Of a stretch of 64,000 bases of DNA, positions 42,201 through 52,900 are shown piece by piece. Made by a program: the position numbers and the translations under genes. How positions within the stretch are numbered: position 1 is the first letter of the stretch; each line of letters begins with the position of its first letter. The stretch is from Ciona intestinalis (taxonomy: Eukaryota; Chordata; Ascidiacea; Phlebobranchia; Cionidae): contig NC_020172.2 of the NCBI RefSeq assembly GCF_000224145.3, positions 3,269,557 through 3,333,556 on the forward strand, given 5' to 3'. Under the pieces are notes generated by a model. That model saw only the letters and a program-made list of their open reading frames with translations, ran no database searches and was not told where the DNA came from.

Positions 42201-43425
42201 GACACCTTTAGCAAATATTATTCAAGTACTCTAAAGTGTTTTAAACATTAAATATTAGTCTATGGGAGTCGTAACGATACGGTTTTATAAATCTTTGAAA
42301 GTTCAAACTACCGAATGGAAGGAAAAAAATGGGATGAAAAGGTGTCCCATCTCCCCCACCCTACTATGTGTCGATTTCAATAAATGAAAATGTGCTGTTT
42401 CAGGAACTGACCAGAAAGTACACGGAGTATGAGAGAGTGGTAGTGGAGGATCGGATTGAGAAAGAGAAAGAGAGGAGGAAGAGGGAGCAGGAGGAGATCG
42501 AACTCAAATCTGCCGTCAAGGTAATTCTAGTGTTTCTATTAAAATTCAATTACACTGTATTTCATGTTAATCTATTACTCTTACTAGTTTTGTTTTCACT
42601 GTGTTTTTACTTTTTTTGGAAGAAAGGCGCTTAATTAGCAAGGTATTTAGGTATTCTGTATTGTGTGTGATAGTAAAAATGACAAACTGTTTATTTATGC
42701 ATAGGGGGCAACACGGTTAAGATATTCATATATTTACTCTTGTGTGGTAAATGGTTACCGTAAGACATATTATCCCATCTTTCCTAATCATGTTTTAAAA
42801 TTTAACAACGCTATTTTGGGGTCGTGAAAATACACGAACCATCTTACCCCAACCTACTATATATAGTACTGTAGGGTAAGATGGGACACCTTCAGTACAA
42901 AATATCCAAATATGGAGATCGCATTTTAAACAATTAACAACGGTCTATAGGAGTCGTAGTGATACGGTATTATAATTTTTTTAACGTCTTTGTTTACTAT
43001 ACCAAATGAAACGAGAAAATATAATGAATATCTGTCCCATTTTTCTCCACCCCACTATATGCACAGAGTTTTAAAACATTTCTACATTGCACAACCATAG
43101 ATACAGTGCCCCAAACATAATGTTGTCATTGTATACAGCTTTTAAGAGGCTGTGTTGAGTTTGAATGCGTTTATAAAGTATGGTATATATTCTTTTACAG
43201 TTGCAGTATAATGAATATAAATGAACCTATAAAATATAAATAAACATATTTGTTTCCAGTTGCAATATAATGAACATAAATGAACTTATAAATGAAAATA
43301 TTTTTTTGTAGTTGCAATCTTGGTGGAGGGGTACTATGGTGGTGAAACAGATTGGACCCTTCAGCAAAAAGAAAAAGAAGGGGGGCAAGAAAGGGAAAAA
43401 GGGAAAGAAAGGGAAGAAAAAGTGA
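36212..43425 (+). CDS. iqcg: IQ motif-containing protein G (IQCG/DRC9), 10 exons
   Basis: Exons: 36212-36334, 36576-36680, 36956-37062, 37230-37358, 37937-38060, 38477-38596, 39285-39359, 41343-41459, 42404-42520, 43312-43425 (376 aa). IQCG is the DRC9 subunit of the nexin-dynein regulatory complex of cilia and flagella. Seen: a long coiled coil with [22 protein letters not shown] (interrupted only by an intron), [38 protein letters not shown], and a C-terminal IQ motif [11 protein letters not shown] (from residue 340) for calmodulin. A Lys/Gly-rich tail ends the protein; all these blocks match vertebrate IQCG in order. The N-terminus is shorter than the human protein (443 aa). Many repeats sit in introns 5 to 9. 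Polyadenylation signal AATAAA at 43662. Confidence 0.94.
36663..36800 (+). repeat. Tandem duplication covering the IQCG exon 2 donor
   Basis: GGGAAAGGACATCCAGCGGT plus AAAAT occurs at 36663 and again at 36776, period 113 bp, with similar following intron sequence. The second copy is a decoy exon end plus donor; using it would add a TAG-terminated extension. Confidence 0.75.
38303..38462 (+). mobile_element. tRNA-derived SINE copy 6, intron 5 of IQCG
   Basis: GGGTTCAAGGTTTGTC (B box), GCTACCATTGTCAGCG, GGGTTGTCTAAATTGTCAGC. Body truncated. Confidence 0.72.
38765..38861 (+). repeat. Third-family repeat copy abutting a MITE, IQCG intron 6
   Basis: GACTGTGTGTTTTGTTGCTAAT, TTTAAAGAGATAAATAAG, then directly MITE copy 18. 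Confidence 0.5.
38862..39052 (+). mobile_element. MITE copy 18, IQCG intron 6
   Basis: Diverged GTAAG-type copy: TTGTGGGATAAGATAGATACC at the left, GGTCTATCTTACCCCAACCT at the right, running into a tandem array of its own right end. Confidence 0.75.
39011..39243 (+). repeat. 35-bp tandem array made from a MITE terminus
   Basis: Seven units with exact 35-bp period starting at 39011, 39046, 39081, 39116, 39151, 39186 and 39221. Each reads AAAACATGTACCATCTTACC followed by CCAACCTACTTTATG or a variant. The unit equals the right terminal inverted repeat of the MITE, ending about 40 bp before the IQCG exon 7 acceptor. Confidence 0.92.
39975..40066 (+). repeat. Third-family repeat copy abutting a MITE, IQCG intron 7
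   Basis: ATCAACTGTTGTTTTGATGTTG, CTTCTCTTTGTTGTTTAAATA, GTTTTTAAAGAGATAAACAC. Confidence 0.5.
40066..40229 (-). mobile_element. MITE copy 19, left end missing, IQCG intron 7
   Basis: Starts at TTATTTTCTCGTCATATTTGG (terminal repeat lost) and ends GTCCTATCTTACCCCACA. Confidence 0.78.
40502..40696 (+). mobile_element. MITE copy 20, IQCG intron 7
   Basis: CATGTAGGGTGGGGAAAGACG at the left, CTTCCCCCATCCTACTA at the right. Confidence 0.87.
40815..40985 (-). repeat. Third-family repeat copy, IQCG intron 7
   Basis: GTGTAGCGACCACGCTTATTT, AACTGTAAGCGTGTTTTAAC, GAGAGACAAATAAAGTTATT; closest to the copy at 14862-14985. Confidence 0.55.
41138..41288 (-). mobile_element. tRNA-derived SINE copy 7, IQCG intron 7
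   Basis: The minus strand starts GTGCGGCGGAGTGGTTATCG (A-box region) with GGTTCGAGGTTCG as B box; the body is diverged (TTACCGTTAAGTGTTTTCCA on the plus strand). Confidence 0.78.
41494..41698 (+). mobile_element. MITE copy 21, IQCG intron 8
   Basis: CATATAGTCGAGTGGAGGGGA at the left, a C-rich right end CCCCCCCCCTAATATATA. Confidence 0.83.
41703..41815 (+). mobile_element. MITE copy 22, right half only
   Basis: TTTTACCGAATTCTGTATC onwards to GTCCCATCTCCCCCTCTCTA; adjacent to copy 21. Confidence 0.72.
42177..42369 (+). mobile_element. MITE copy 23, IQCG intron 8
   Basis: TATAGTAGGGTGGGGGGGAC at the left, CTCCCCCACCCTACTATG at the right. Ends ~35 bp before the exon 9 acceptor, so its pyrimidine-rich end is close to the splice site. 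Confidence 0.88.
42740..42864 (+). mobile_element. MITE copy 24, rearranged and internally deleted
   Basis: TTGTGTGGTAAATGGTTACCG, CCTAATCATGTTTTAAAATTT, then directly ACCATCTTACCCCAACCTAC. Confidence 0.7.
42864..43062 (+). mobile_element. MITE copy 25, back to back with copy 24
   Basis: TATAGTACTGTAGGGTAAGA to TTCTCCACCCCACTATATG. Confidence 0.85.
43187..43325 (+). repeat. Triplicated 3' splice-site region of IQCG exon 10
   Basis: Three ~60-bp tandem units each contain a pyrimidine tract and an acceptor followed by TTGCA: TTTTACAG|TTGCAG (~43200), TTTCCAG|TTGCAA (~43259), TTTTTGTAG|TTGCAA (43311). Units one and two continue into TATAATGAA-TATAAATGA with an in-frame TGA; only the third continues into the IQ motif. 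Confidence 0.85.
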
Positions 43426-43667
43426 TCGCGTCATCTTGGAATGTGTTTTATTGTTTATTGTTGTGTTTTGTCAATAACCAATCAAGAGAAAATCAAAACA
43501 ATTTCGTGTTTTTATTTTGGTTGATTTTGGCGATTAAAAATTAGGTGAAATTTTAATGTCCTGAGATTTTGATTTCAAAAATACTATTTTTAATTGGTAC
43601 GGTTTTGAATTGGGCAGGTGTAATATGGGTTATAAGGTTAGTAAATTTGTTACTTTTGTGAAATAAA

Positions 43668-44699
43668 AAGGTACTAAGTTAGGAGAAATTCAGATTTGTC
43701 ACTAAGCGGCGCAAAAGCAGTGGCGGGAAAATAGTTTTAAACTTGGATTGTTTACAAATGTGAACAGGCAGAAAAATGCATAGTAGACATTTACATTTTT
43801 AAGGTCATTGTACAAAACAGTCTGTAATTTGTAAATCTTATTAAGTAATGTTGTTAGCGCTAAGTACAGAGTGTAAGAAGAAGAAATTGCCTTTGTAGAT
43901 TTAGTACACTGAGGGCGTACAAGTTCGAAAGTACACAACACATTTGATGTTCTTTTCTCATTCAGGATAAAGTAAAACAATTCAGCAGCAGATTAAAACG
44001 TAGTACACTTGAGGATAACTATTAACAACGTGTATGGTATCAGAGCATTTCTCAATTGTTAGTTTGGCGCTTTAAACACACACAATTTGCTATTGTGATT
44101 AACAATAGACACTGGAATGTTATTAAACTTATAACAAATTAATTTAGCTTTGTTTGAAAAACGCCAACGTTAAATAACTTTAATGTCAAATACATTTATG
44201 CCGGAAAAACAGTTGTGATCAAGAAAAATAACATAATTGTTCTAGCATTGAGATATAAATACAACAACAACAAAAATGTATTCATTTCAGTTTTTCCTAA
44301 GCGTGATTAAGAGCTATTTAAGAATTCCGTTAAAATATCACCCAGATGTTCTAGTGTCAAATGGGGGTTAGTTGTAATGTTTGTTTCTGCTTGGCAGAGA
44401 AATATCAAAAAATTCCCGAGACGGTTTCCTGGAATGAATCATCTCAAACGACTTTCAAGGCTTCGGTCCAGCCATTATTTGCAGGGTTGGGGGCTTGGTC
44501 AAGCAAATAAATAAATTATTTTAACTCAAAAGGGAAGCGGTTTTGAGAATCCACGTAATTTGACCATAGAGACCTCAAATTGTGGCTGAGTTTTAGGTTA
44601 AAAAGCGGGCAGTACTACCCTACTGACACCCTGGTTATGATTTGATAAATGAGCCAGAAAATTGACAATAATCACTGTAAACAGCAATGGAATATTGTG
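43668..44699. other. Intergenic sequence downstream of IQCG
   Basis: AT-rich, no coding signal, no recognised repeat. Confidence 0.4.
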
Positions 44700-45440
44700 G
44701 GGGGTCGTGGGAATTAAACCGCTTGACGAACACACTCGTATATCCTGTTGCTAGTTGATCCGTCGTACCGGTGCCGGCCCGTTTGAGGTTTTTCGGATGA
44801 TGATTTCATCGTCTCAAGCGCTTCCATGCGGCAGTGTACGCTTCGCCGCCAATTCAAACGCTGCCGCCACTTTCGAACCCGCCAGCAATGTACCATGTGT
44901 CGCGTTAGCGAGCGAAGCAAAACCAAAAACAAGGAATGCGAGAAGTGTACAATAGTAGTAGTGTCCGAGTTTTTTAGTTGCTTTAGTACAGCATAAACAT
45001 GTTAGAGTCAGTTTTCTTTGAAAATGTACAGCCAGTTTTAGGAATACAGCAGTACAGTATACACGTGTATCGATTTTGTGCGTTTCCGACGTGAGGTCCG
45101 CCATTATATGCCCATGGGCGGGCGCGTGTTCTGGAGGCAGGTGGAGGTAAAACTAAGGCCAAACAACGCGAAAACTCGACTTCCAGATCGCCCAGGTTCA
45201 CGCCAGGCGGACTAGTGTGGTAAACTTCCGTTACATGTCTACAATTCGTTTCCAGGACGCTTCAGTGCTAGCTTTTCGTCGGTTGTTATCGCTGAATAGG
45301 CCGTGCGGATGATTCATCCATGGAATGACGTCACGTGCTGAGAAAATCACTGATAATCAGAAGCAACTGCCGATTCCAACCAAGAAGATACCAGCAGGTG
45401 ACACAGCAGTACCATATGCTTCGTTCTGAGGTGCCTTTTA
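44700..45440 (+). promoter_or_regulatory. CpG-rich block, candidate distal promoter/first exon of the FOS-type gene
   Basis: Markedly GC- and CpG-richer than its surroundings (for example GGGCGGGCGCGTG near 45116). At 45325 an ATG opens a frame (MTSRAEKITDNQKQLPIPTK...) that reaches CCAGCAG|GTGACA at 45397 with one base left over, exactly the phase needed to join the acceptor at 49856. The ATG overlaps a CRE TGACGTCA (45326-45333) fused to an E-box CACGTG (45332-45337). Both readings, exon or regulatory element, are unproven. Confidence 0.4.
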
Positions 45441-46461
45441 TGTTTCTATCATAAAATTATAAAGGAAAACACAATAGGACAGCATAGGGCACCGATTTTC
45501 TAAAAATATTCTATAATTTATGAAAACTATGCCAGGAAGACTACTAATACTGTCTGAATGCCTTAATTTTCTCTCTGGAGACCTTATAGGGTATCTGCAT
45601 GGTCACTATGTTGGTCAATTATCCTATATAATAAGAGAAAAAATAATTGACCACCAAAAAATGGCTTTCAGTGTTTTGAAACACTTTATAGTTTAAAGGT
45701 TAAAATAAATTTAAAACTTTATAAATTGGCACCAATGGTAAAATAAATGGATAAAAATTCTCTTAATTTAGATGCCGATATGAGATTTGAAACACATTAT
45801 TATGGTAAATTACAATATTTATTTGCTAATATAAATGCTCTGATTTTTGGCAACAAACTTAATATAAAATCTTGCTATAAATATTTATAAAATTATTGAC
45901 AATTATATTTTAACCGGAAAAGCAATTATTTTTTATGATTCGTCGCTTTAAATGAAATTATTTTTAATTATAAAGCGTTTTAAATGGAAATCCATAAATA
46001 AGCGGCTATAATCTTATAGGCTTTAGCAGATTTTCGAATTATTTTTGTAAGTCCGCACATTTCGTTACGTGAACCAACTTAAACTCGGCGAGAATCGAAT
46101 TTGAATGATTAAGCAACCGCATGGTGAATAATATCCGTTTGTGGGCCAGCGATGATGCATACATGCTGGTACAGTGTACGCTAAATGTCATTAAACGTAC
46201 ACTGACAACAACGGAAGTGCGATTCAAATCTAAGAAATCTTATCTTGAATCTAAACCGGTTATTAGGCATGATGCATAACTGTCGCATTTTTGTTGCGAA
46301 AAATCGCCGCTTCAAATGGTTATTTTTATACCAACGAAGTTCCAACAAATTAAATAGTTATGGACTATACACGAAAAGAGTGCTTACCGCAACGAATTAC
46401 GGAAAATCATAACATAATGTTTATTTTTTTATTTGGGTTGCTCAAAGTAAAAAAAAATATT

Positions 46462-46592
46462 AATAATCACCCACAAAGTAACATACATAACTTCTATAAG
46501 CTGGCAAGGGGTGCATAAAAAAGAACACTGGCGTTATACCGGCTGTCGTTTTCCGGCAACGCGAGGATAAAGTAAGTTACATTCATTCAAAT
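46462..46592 (+). mobile_element. SINE 3' fragment
   Basis: AATCACCCACAAAGTAACAT, TTCTATAAGCTGGCA, GTCGTTTTCCGGCAACGCGA and the ACATTCATTC tail. Confidence 0.7.
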
Positions 46593-46595
46593 AGT

Positions 46596-46690
46596 AAGCT
46601 CTATAAATGAATAAATGAAACTTGATTTATCTTTGCGTGGCGGGGCAACAACAGTCGTTAAAACACGAATGTTTCATCCAAGGTCTTTTA
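46596..46690 (-). mobile_element. SINE fragment, opposite orientation
   Basis: AATGAATAAATGAAACTTGA, TTTGCGTGGCGGGGCAACAA, TTAAAACACGAATGTTTCATC: the same tail region inverted next to the previous fragment. Confidence 0.6.
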
Positions 46691-47371
46691 AAAAAACAAA
46701 ATCTTTTACCAGACAACTCTCGTGGCGAACATATTACAGCCCATAGTTGTAATGACGAAATTCGTTGTAACCTGTTATTGGCCTAATGATGATATCATCA
46801 AATACGTTCAATACGTCTCGCTGTTTTCGATTTTCCGCTTCCAATGCGTTTATATTTTTATTATAAGGAGCATTTAAAATGCGCGGTTGAATCAATAACG
46901 TGAAATGCTATTTTCACAAAGGGTGACATTTTGCGCATATTAGGTAACATGTGTTCGCCTATTTTTACGGTAAATACCGTATAAAACATTTATTTGTCCA
47001 CTATATTTGTCGTCGCCCACGCAGTTATATGGTTCGTCACCGCACGGTAATTCGCCAAATATAGAAATCATATGTCGCAGAATCTGAACAATTTCTGGGG
47101 TTCCGGAAATTTAAGGAATGCGACTTCGTTTGCGGAACGAAATAATATCAACACGCGATTGGCGGAAGAATCAATCAGTGTATACGAATGATTCATAACC
47201 CGATGACGCGCTGGTGCAATTGACAAGCGCATATTCGACTGATTTTATAGTTTTGTACAAGAAGTATTACACAAGGAGAGGAAAATCATAAAAAGGCGAA
47301 CGTTGTGCTCGTGCGGGTAGAGATTTTTGTTTGTATTCAATACGCAGCAGGAATTATGTTGAAACTGGTCA

Positions 47372-47575
47372 TGTATAGTAGGGTGAGGGAAGATGGAACA
47401 ATTTTTCATCCTATTTGCTGCTCCAATTTGGTTATGAGCAAAAAACATTTAAAAATTTATAAAGCCGTATCCTCAGGACTCTAATAGACCGTTGTTAATT
47501 GTTTAAAACACGATCAGAATATTTGGATATTATGTGCTAAAGGTGTCCCGCCTTCCCCACCCTACTAATAGCAAT
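47372..47575 (-). mobile_element. MITE copy 26
   Basis: TGTATAGTAGGGTGAGGGAAG to CGCCTTCCCCACCCTACTA, standard inverted copy. Confidence 0.87.
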
Positions 47576-47908
47576 GATTGTTTAAGGAAACCAGATCAGA
47601 TACTAAACCTATGCTTAATAGACTATATTAGTTAGAAAGAATCCAGCTAGCAATTTAGTTTTTATAGATTTTAAACAGATATTAGAAAAATACGTTAGCG
47701 AATCGAATATATATTTTAACTGAAAAGATATTTCTTATTACAGAAATATGCCTAACCAATATAGACTAAGCGGTTAATGTGGCAGTTATTATAAAGCTAA
47801 AGGTTTTAGAAAGCAGACAAAATCGATTATGTAAAATTCAATTAAACTTCTAACATCTGTTTAGTTCAGAGCATAGAACAGACATATAGAGTATATCAGT
47901 ATATTATA

Positions 47909-48078
47909 TAGTTATAGTACGATGGGATAGGATGGGACACCTTTTCATTATTTTTTCTCGTCCTATTTGGTAGTAAATAAATAAAGTTCAAAAAATTATG
48001 AAACCGTATCCTCAGACGATCGGGATATTTGGATATTAAGTGCTAAATCTGTCTCATCTTCTCCCACCCTACTATATA
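47909..48078 (-). mobile_element. MITE copy 27
   Basis: TATAGTACGATGGGATAGGA to TCTTCTCCCACCCTACTATA, with ~25 bp deleted in the middle. Confidence 0.82.
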
Positions 48079-49920
48079 TTATATGGCTATATATATGCGT
48101 GTAATTTGGCAGCACATTTTATGTTTTACCGCAAAGTAGTTCAGGTTGTAGCAGTTGACCCTTAAACAGCAAAGATAAAGTTTAACCCAAAACCCATCAC
48201 CCTAATTGGTTTAGGGGTCCGGGGTATCAAATTACAGAGTAGTATTTCAAAAAGTAGACTATCCTTTATTTAGAAAATGGTGTCCGAAAATTTGAAGAAT
48301 TTTGCTAAAAATCTTGAAAAAAAAGTTTGTTTTAGATTTGTATGGCAGAAATAGATACAGGGGTATGGTCTAAAGTTCGTTTAAAGTGTATGTGTCAAGG
48401 GTATTGTACAATTCAGACAGATGCAAACATTTTGTTTATCATGTATAGTGTGCTTGTATTTTATTATTCAATCTTTTTTTGAGTAGGTTTATAATTTAAA
48501 TGGGTATAAAACCAATGTATTCTACAAGTAAAGATGAGCTAAAGTGCAGGATGTACAGAGTGTAAAATGCGGCAATGCAGTTGATATTACCATTCATGCT
48601 TAGAATAGTGGCCATTTTACAAAATTAGCATTGCAGACAGACTTAAAACTGCAGCGTTTCGTCTAGGCTTACACCTTTAAGAGTCTTAATGGTTTAAAAT
48701 GGAGAACTATTGTGTATGCGTAAAACAAAATGGCTGCTGTGTGCACCAAAAATCTCGTCAGTTAGACGGCTTTTGTGAGTCACTTCTAATATGTACTGAC
48801 CACACACAGGACTTTAAAAGGATGTTTATGCTTTAAACAAATCTATAATCCATCATTTTATTAGAGGATAATTGTCACAAGTTACGTTAGTGTCAGCTAT
48901 ATACTCTATAATGTTAGAGGTGACATTTAAATACTTTGCAAAAGCTAAGCATAATCTGTATATACGCTAATACGAATAACTTCCTGCTACTAAATAAACA
49001 GACAGCGCCCATATAGACTGACAGCTACTGTCCACTGATATCCGGTGCCGAGGAACGCACATCCGGTCATTATGGGTGCAGTGTATGGCAGTTGCTTATA
49101 TATAAAGTATCGGGCAGCCGTTTATAGGCATGGCGTAATATGGAGGCGACTGGTACCTATACGTAATGTCGCCTCGGCGCTACATGTTTCTACACAAGCA
49201 CAGATGTCTTCTTTGTGTTGATAAACGGCGGTTTAGCGTTTCACGTTATCGAGCTTGTATCGAGAGGCAATCAAAACAATAGCAGCCACTTATTTGCACT
49301 TCACCGCGGCAGAGGAGGTAGGAAAACCCCTCCGCTATCTCCACAGGCCACCGGGTTCGGTTACAAATAGCCCGCGGATCGCCGGCGTGTCTTTATTGTT
49401 TCACGTTCGCGTAATGTCTGGCAGAGAGCTTGGAAAATGGCAAACTGCTTCCGGAATAGGGCGCAAGTAGACGTCGTACCTGTCGCTGCCTGTTCGCCTG
49501 CTCGCTACCTGCCGCAATGAGACTCGCTTTCAGTTCAGTGTTCGAATTGTTAAAAAACAAATGAGTCATCAGTCACGCTGTCGTGGGCGAGAAGCCAACG
49601 AGATTTCATAACAAAAGGTTTGATCGTCAAATAAATTCGACCCTTCGCCCGACCACGAATTGATATCATTTCATTTGTGTGCTTGGGTGCTCGCTGCTGG
49701 ACACGCCGCGCTCGGTTCCGTAACTGATGCGACCATCTACGTTTTGTGCTGGTTTTGCAGAGTTTTAGCACTCTATGCCATAAGAGTTGTTACCTTTATT
49801 ATTGGTGATTGATGTTGAAAAGTTTTTAACTTTTTTTTTTTTTCTGTTGTTGCAGATCACCACGTATCTTTGCCTCTGAAGGGCAATGCCGATTGTAAAC
49901 ACGGAGGAAACCGAGCAACC

Positions 49921-52900
49921 ATGGGCGTTCAGACCGAAGGAATACGAGTTCAATCTCCGTGCAACCAGTTTGAGTATGGCGGCCAGTCGGGCGGACTTCA
50001 CGCCAAGTATGGACAAGGGTTAGCGCAGCCCAATTACGCTAATGAATTCTGCAACGTAGCGCGCATACCGCAGCTTAACACTAACACGACGCTGAATAGA
50101 CGAAATCACTACGGCGGGACTGAGGACATGGGACCTGGAAGACAGAGTAGCGGGTCAAGGATTAAGGGTTTTTCAAACGTCAGCAATACATACAATCAGC
50201 AACAGCATGCTCTACAATACATCAGTAGCTCTCGACCTGCGTCTGCCCACGACAACAGGAAGCATTCGGACTGTGGTATTGACGCGCCTCGTACTACGAC
50301 AACAGGTGTAGGCGGCCCTGGCAGCGGTGTTAATACGTCGATGGGCCGATCTAATAATAGGAGGGCGTCGAAGTGGCCACAGAAAATAGCTGGCCAGGAG
50401 TACAGCAGGCAGTCGGTACAATTGAACAGGAGTAAAGCGAACTTTGCGAGCCCGAGTTCTTTTCTCCCCACCGATCCATACATGACGTCACCGGCGTCCG
50501 GATTGAGTTCGTTTTCCAACTCGTCGTCTTTCGAGGCTTGCGGTGGGGGAGAACTGAGCGCTGTCGACAGCGAGGAGAGCGAGGTGCTTAATCTCTGTCT
50601 GTACAACAACCAACAGCAGCCTGGACAGTTTTTCGAGAAGCCAGGGAGCTTTGACGACGCCAGGTACACTTTACCGAATAAACCGAAAGTGGTCGGGCAG
50701 CTTAGAAAAGCTAACTCGCTAGGTGAGGTTACCAGGACTCGAAGCGAGTGGGAAAAAAACTCGTTTGTAAACGAAGGGAAACCGTGGGAGCGCTCGCCGT
50801 CATTCAAAGAAGCTGGATACCCGCCACAGTGCCAGTATTCAGCTACAACGCACCGTAAGACTTCAGCAGATTGCGTTTTAACCGGGCAGGGTTACGAAAC
50901 AGTGAATTTCGACAATTCTCTGGATAGTTTGTTCAGTTCAAACACGGAAGGAAATATCAAGGACGTCGCTGCAGATTTTGGTGGCTCTTATTCCATAATA
51001 GCAAGCGATTCTACCGAGTTTTGCCAAGAGACTGCTCCTGCTGTACCTGCAGGGGAATCCTGGAGCTTTGAAAGCGCCGCTGGGCCGTGTGCGCACGCGG
51101 TAGACCAAGTAGGGAGAAAAAGCCTCGGTAGCAAATTACCTTCGCCTTTGGGCGCGCAAGAAAAACGTCAGGCGAGCGTCTCTCTTTGTCGCGGCGTAAA
51201 GAACTTTCGCGCGGATCAAACGAGTTCTGTCAACAGCGGACAGAATCTGTACCAGGTAGAAACTACACGTGACTACTGCCAGGCAGGCTACAGCGACCAG
51301 CGGAGTTTAGAATACGATTTTCGCAACAGGAATTCAGAACTACAAGGGAACGTACCGCAAAGTGAATACCAGTACGCGAAAACTTTTGAGCAGCCTAAAA
51401 ACAATGACACGGGCGTTTTGAGCGAGTTTCGGGCGCCAGAAGAGCAGTCTTGCATCTCCCAGGAATCGTCAGTGGCAGACGAGCGCATGACGGTTCACAG
51501 CTCAAAAACTTATACCGTTTTGACATCCGGTCGCTGCGCATCGGATACGGGTTATTCTGGCAAAAACGTGAGTAGAGGTGACAGATTGCTGATGACTGCC
51601 ATGAGTCAGTCGCTGCCAATGATTAGAAGGGATGTACGTCAGCAGAGCCCACAACATAGCATCGAAAGTAACGTTTTACGAAGAAATAGCCAGTGCATGA
51701 ACAGCCAAACCCAGCAACCAAGTTCAACCAGCGAGGGACCGATGGAGCCGCATTCAGTAGCCACCCCTATGACAGCAGGCGATATATCTCAGCACCATAA
51801 GATGCTAGAAGGTGTGGGGCACCTCAAGCCTTTTCCCCACCTTATACTTCCGCCTCATGTACCAAGCCAGTTAGATCAGCACCAAAGAATCTTACAGTCA
51901 ACTTCAACCTACCAGCGACAGAGCCCGAAAAACGACGGCTACAGCCACGAAATGGCAACAGGCTACGATTCTGCGGCTATACTAGAACACAGGCGTCAAC
52001 CGCATATTGTTTCCCAAGCCCAACCCCTTCAGCACCAACCTACCCACGAGGCACAGTATTTTCCTCAGCCGTACAGACCAGCAGGGCTCCCACCTGTATC
52101 CACATACGGCGTGTACCCTTTACTGCCCCCGCAGCATCATTTTATGGTCAAGCAAGAAGACTCAGAAAACCAGGGCAACGCTTCAACGTCCCATAAAAGA
52201 CCCTCCCCTTCTGCTGCGGCCTACAAAGCAACACAACTGAGAGACCAATACTATTTGAAGCCTCCCCCAGTCGATTTAGACGATGTAAGTAGCCATATGC
52301 TTTAAGTAATAGGAATTTTAAGTTCCAAAGTTTTCTAACCACTTTAAGAGCGAGTAAACAAGTTAAAATGTTGTTTCATTTCTTTAAAATCGCTGATTCG
52401 ACATATAATACCACATGAGTTGCGAATTATGCTGAACTGCGTAACAGTGTCGTATTGTGACGTCATACACCCATCTATGTTTATAAGCCCAACTATTAGA
52501 ATGACTCATAGCTTCCATATCACGACAAATAATCAGTTTATACGCCCAGATTAAAAACCAAAAACGCCAGCTCTGTGCCCCGCGCGTAAGGTATGTCACC
52601 AATGTATAATTAGAGCAGCCGGGACTTAACTATCTAAAGAGATTCCTGGTAAAACCGGGTCCTATGTTTCATCATATAAACTTAAACTTTTCCCTGCTTC
52701 CATAAAATACTCGCCTACGTTAATTTGCATTGTAGCCGGCTGGGCCGTTTCCTGCTTCGGCGCACTGGCGCATTCTCTCGAGTGACAATTACTCCAGCCG
52801 CGACCCCGGACAGTCTGCTTGCCAAATCGCGATTTCGATCTTAATTATTTGATTGTGACGCAATAAAGCGGTCAATGACAGTGTATTGGTGCCGAAAGGC

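Larger units (their letters stand above)
45441..49855. other. Region upstream of the FOS-type main exon
   Basis: AT-rich and repeat-poor apart from two SINE fragments and two MITEs. TATATAAAG at ~49099 followed by CpG-richer sequence (49110-49790) looks like a second promoter; TGAGTCA (AP-1 site) lies at 49562-49568 and a donor-like GAGGAG|GTAGGA at ~49318. I could not decide which segment is the proximal first exon. Confidence 0.4.

Noticed and set aside
44714..45201. Overlapping open frames on the minus strand of the CpG-rich block
   Set aside because: Several frames are open at once because of GC content; none resembles a known protein.
50196..50807. 203-codon antisense frame under the FOS main exon
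   Set aside because: Antisense shadow of a strongly coding 2.4-kb exon.
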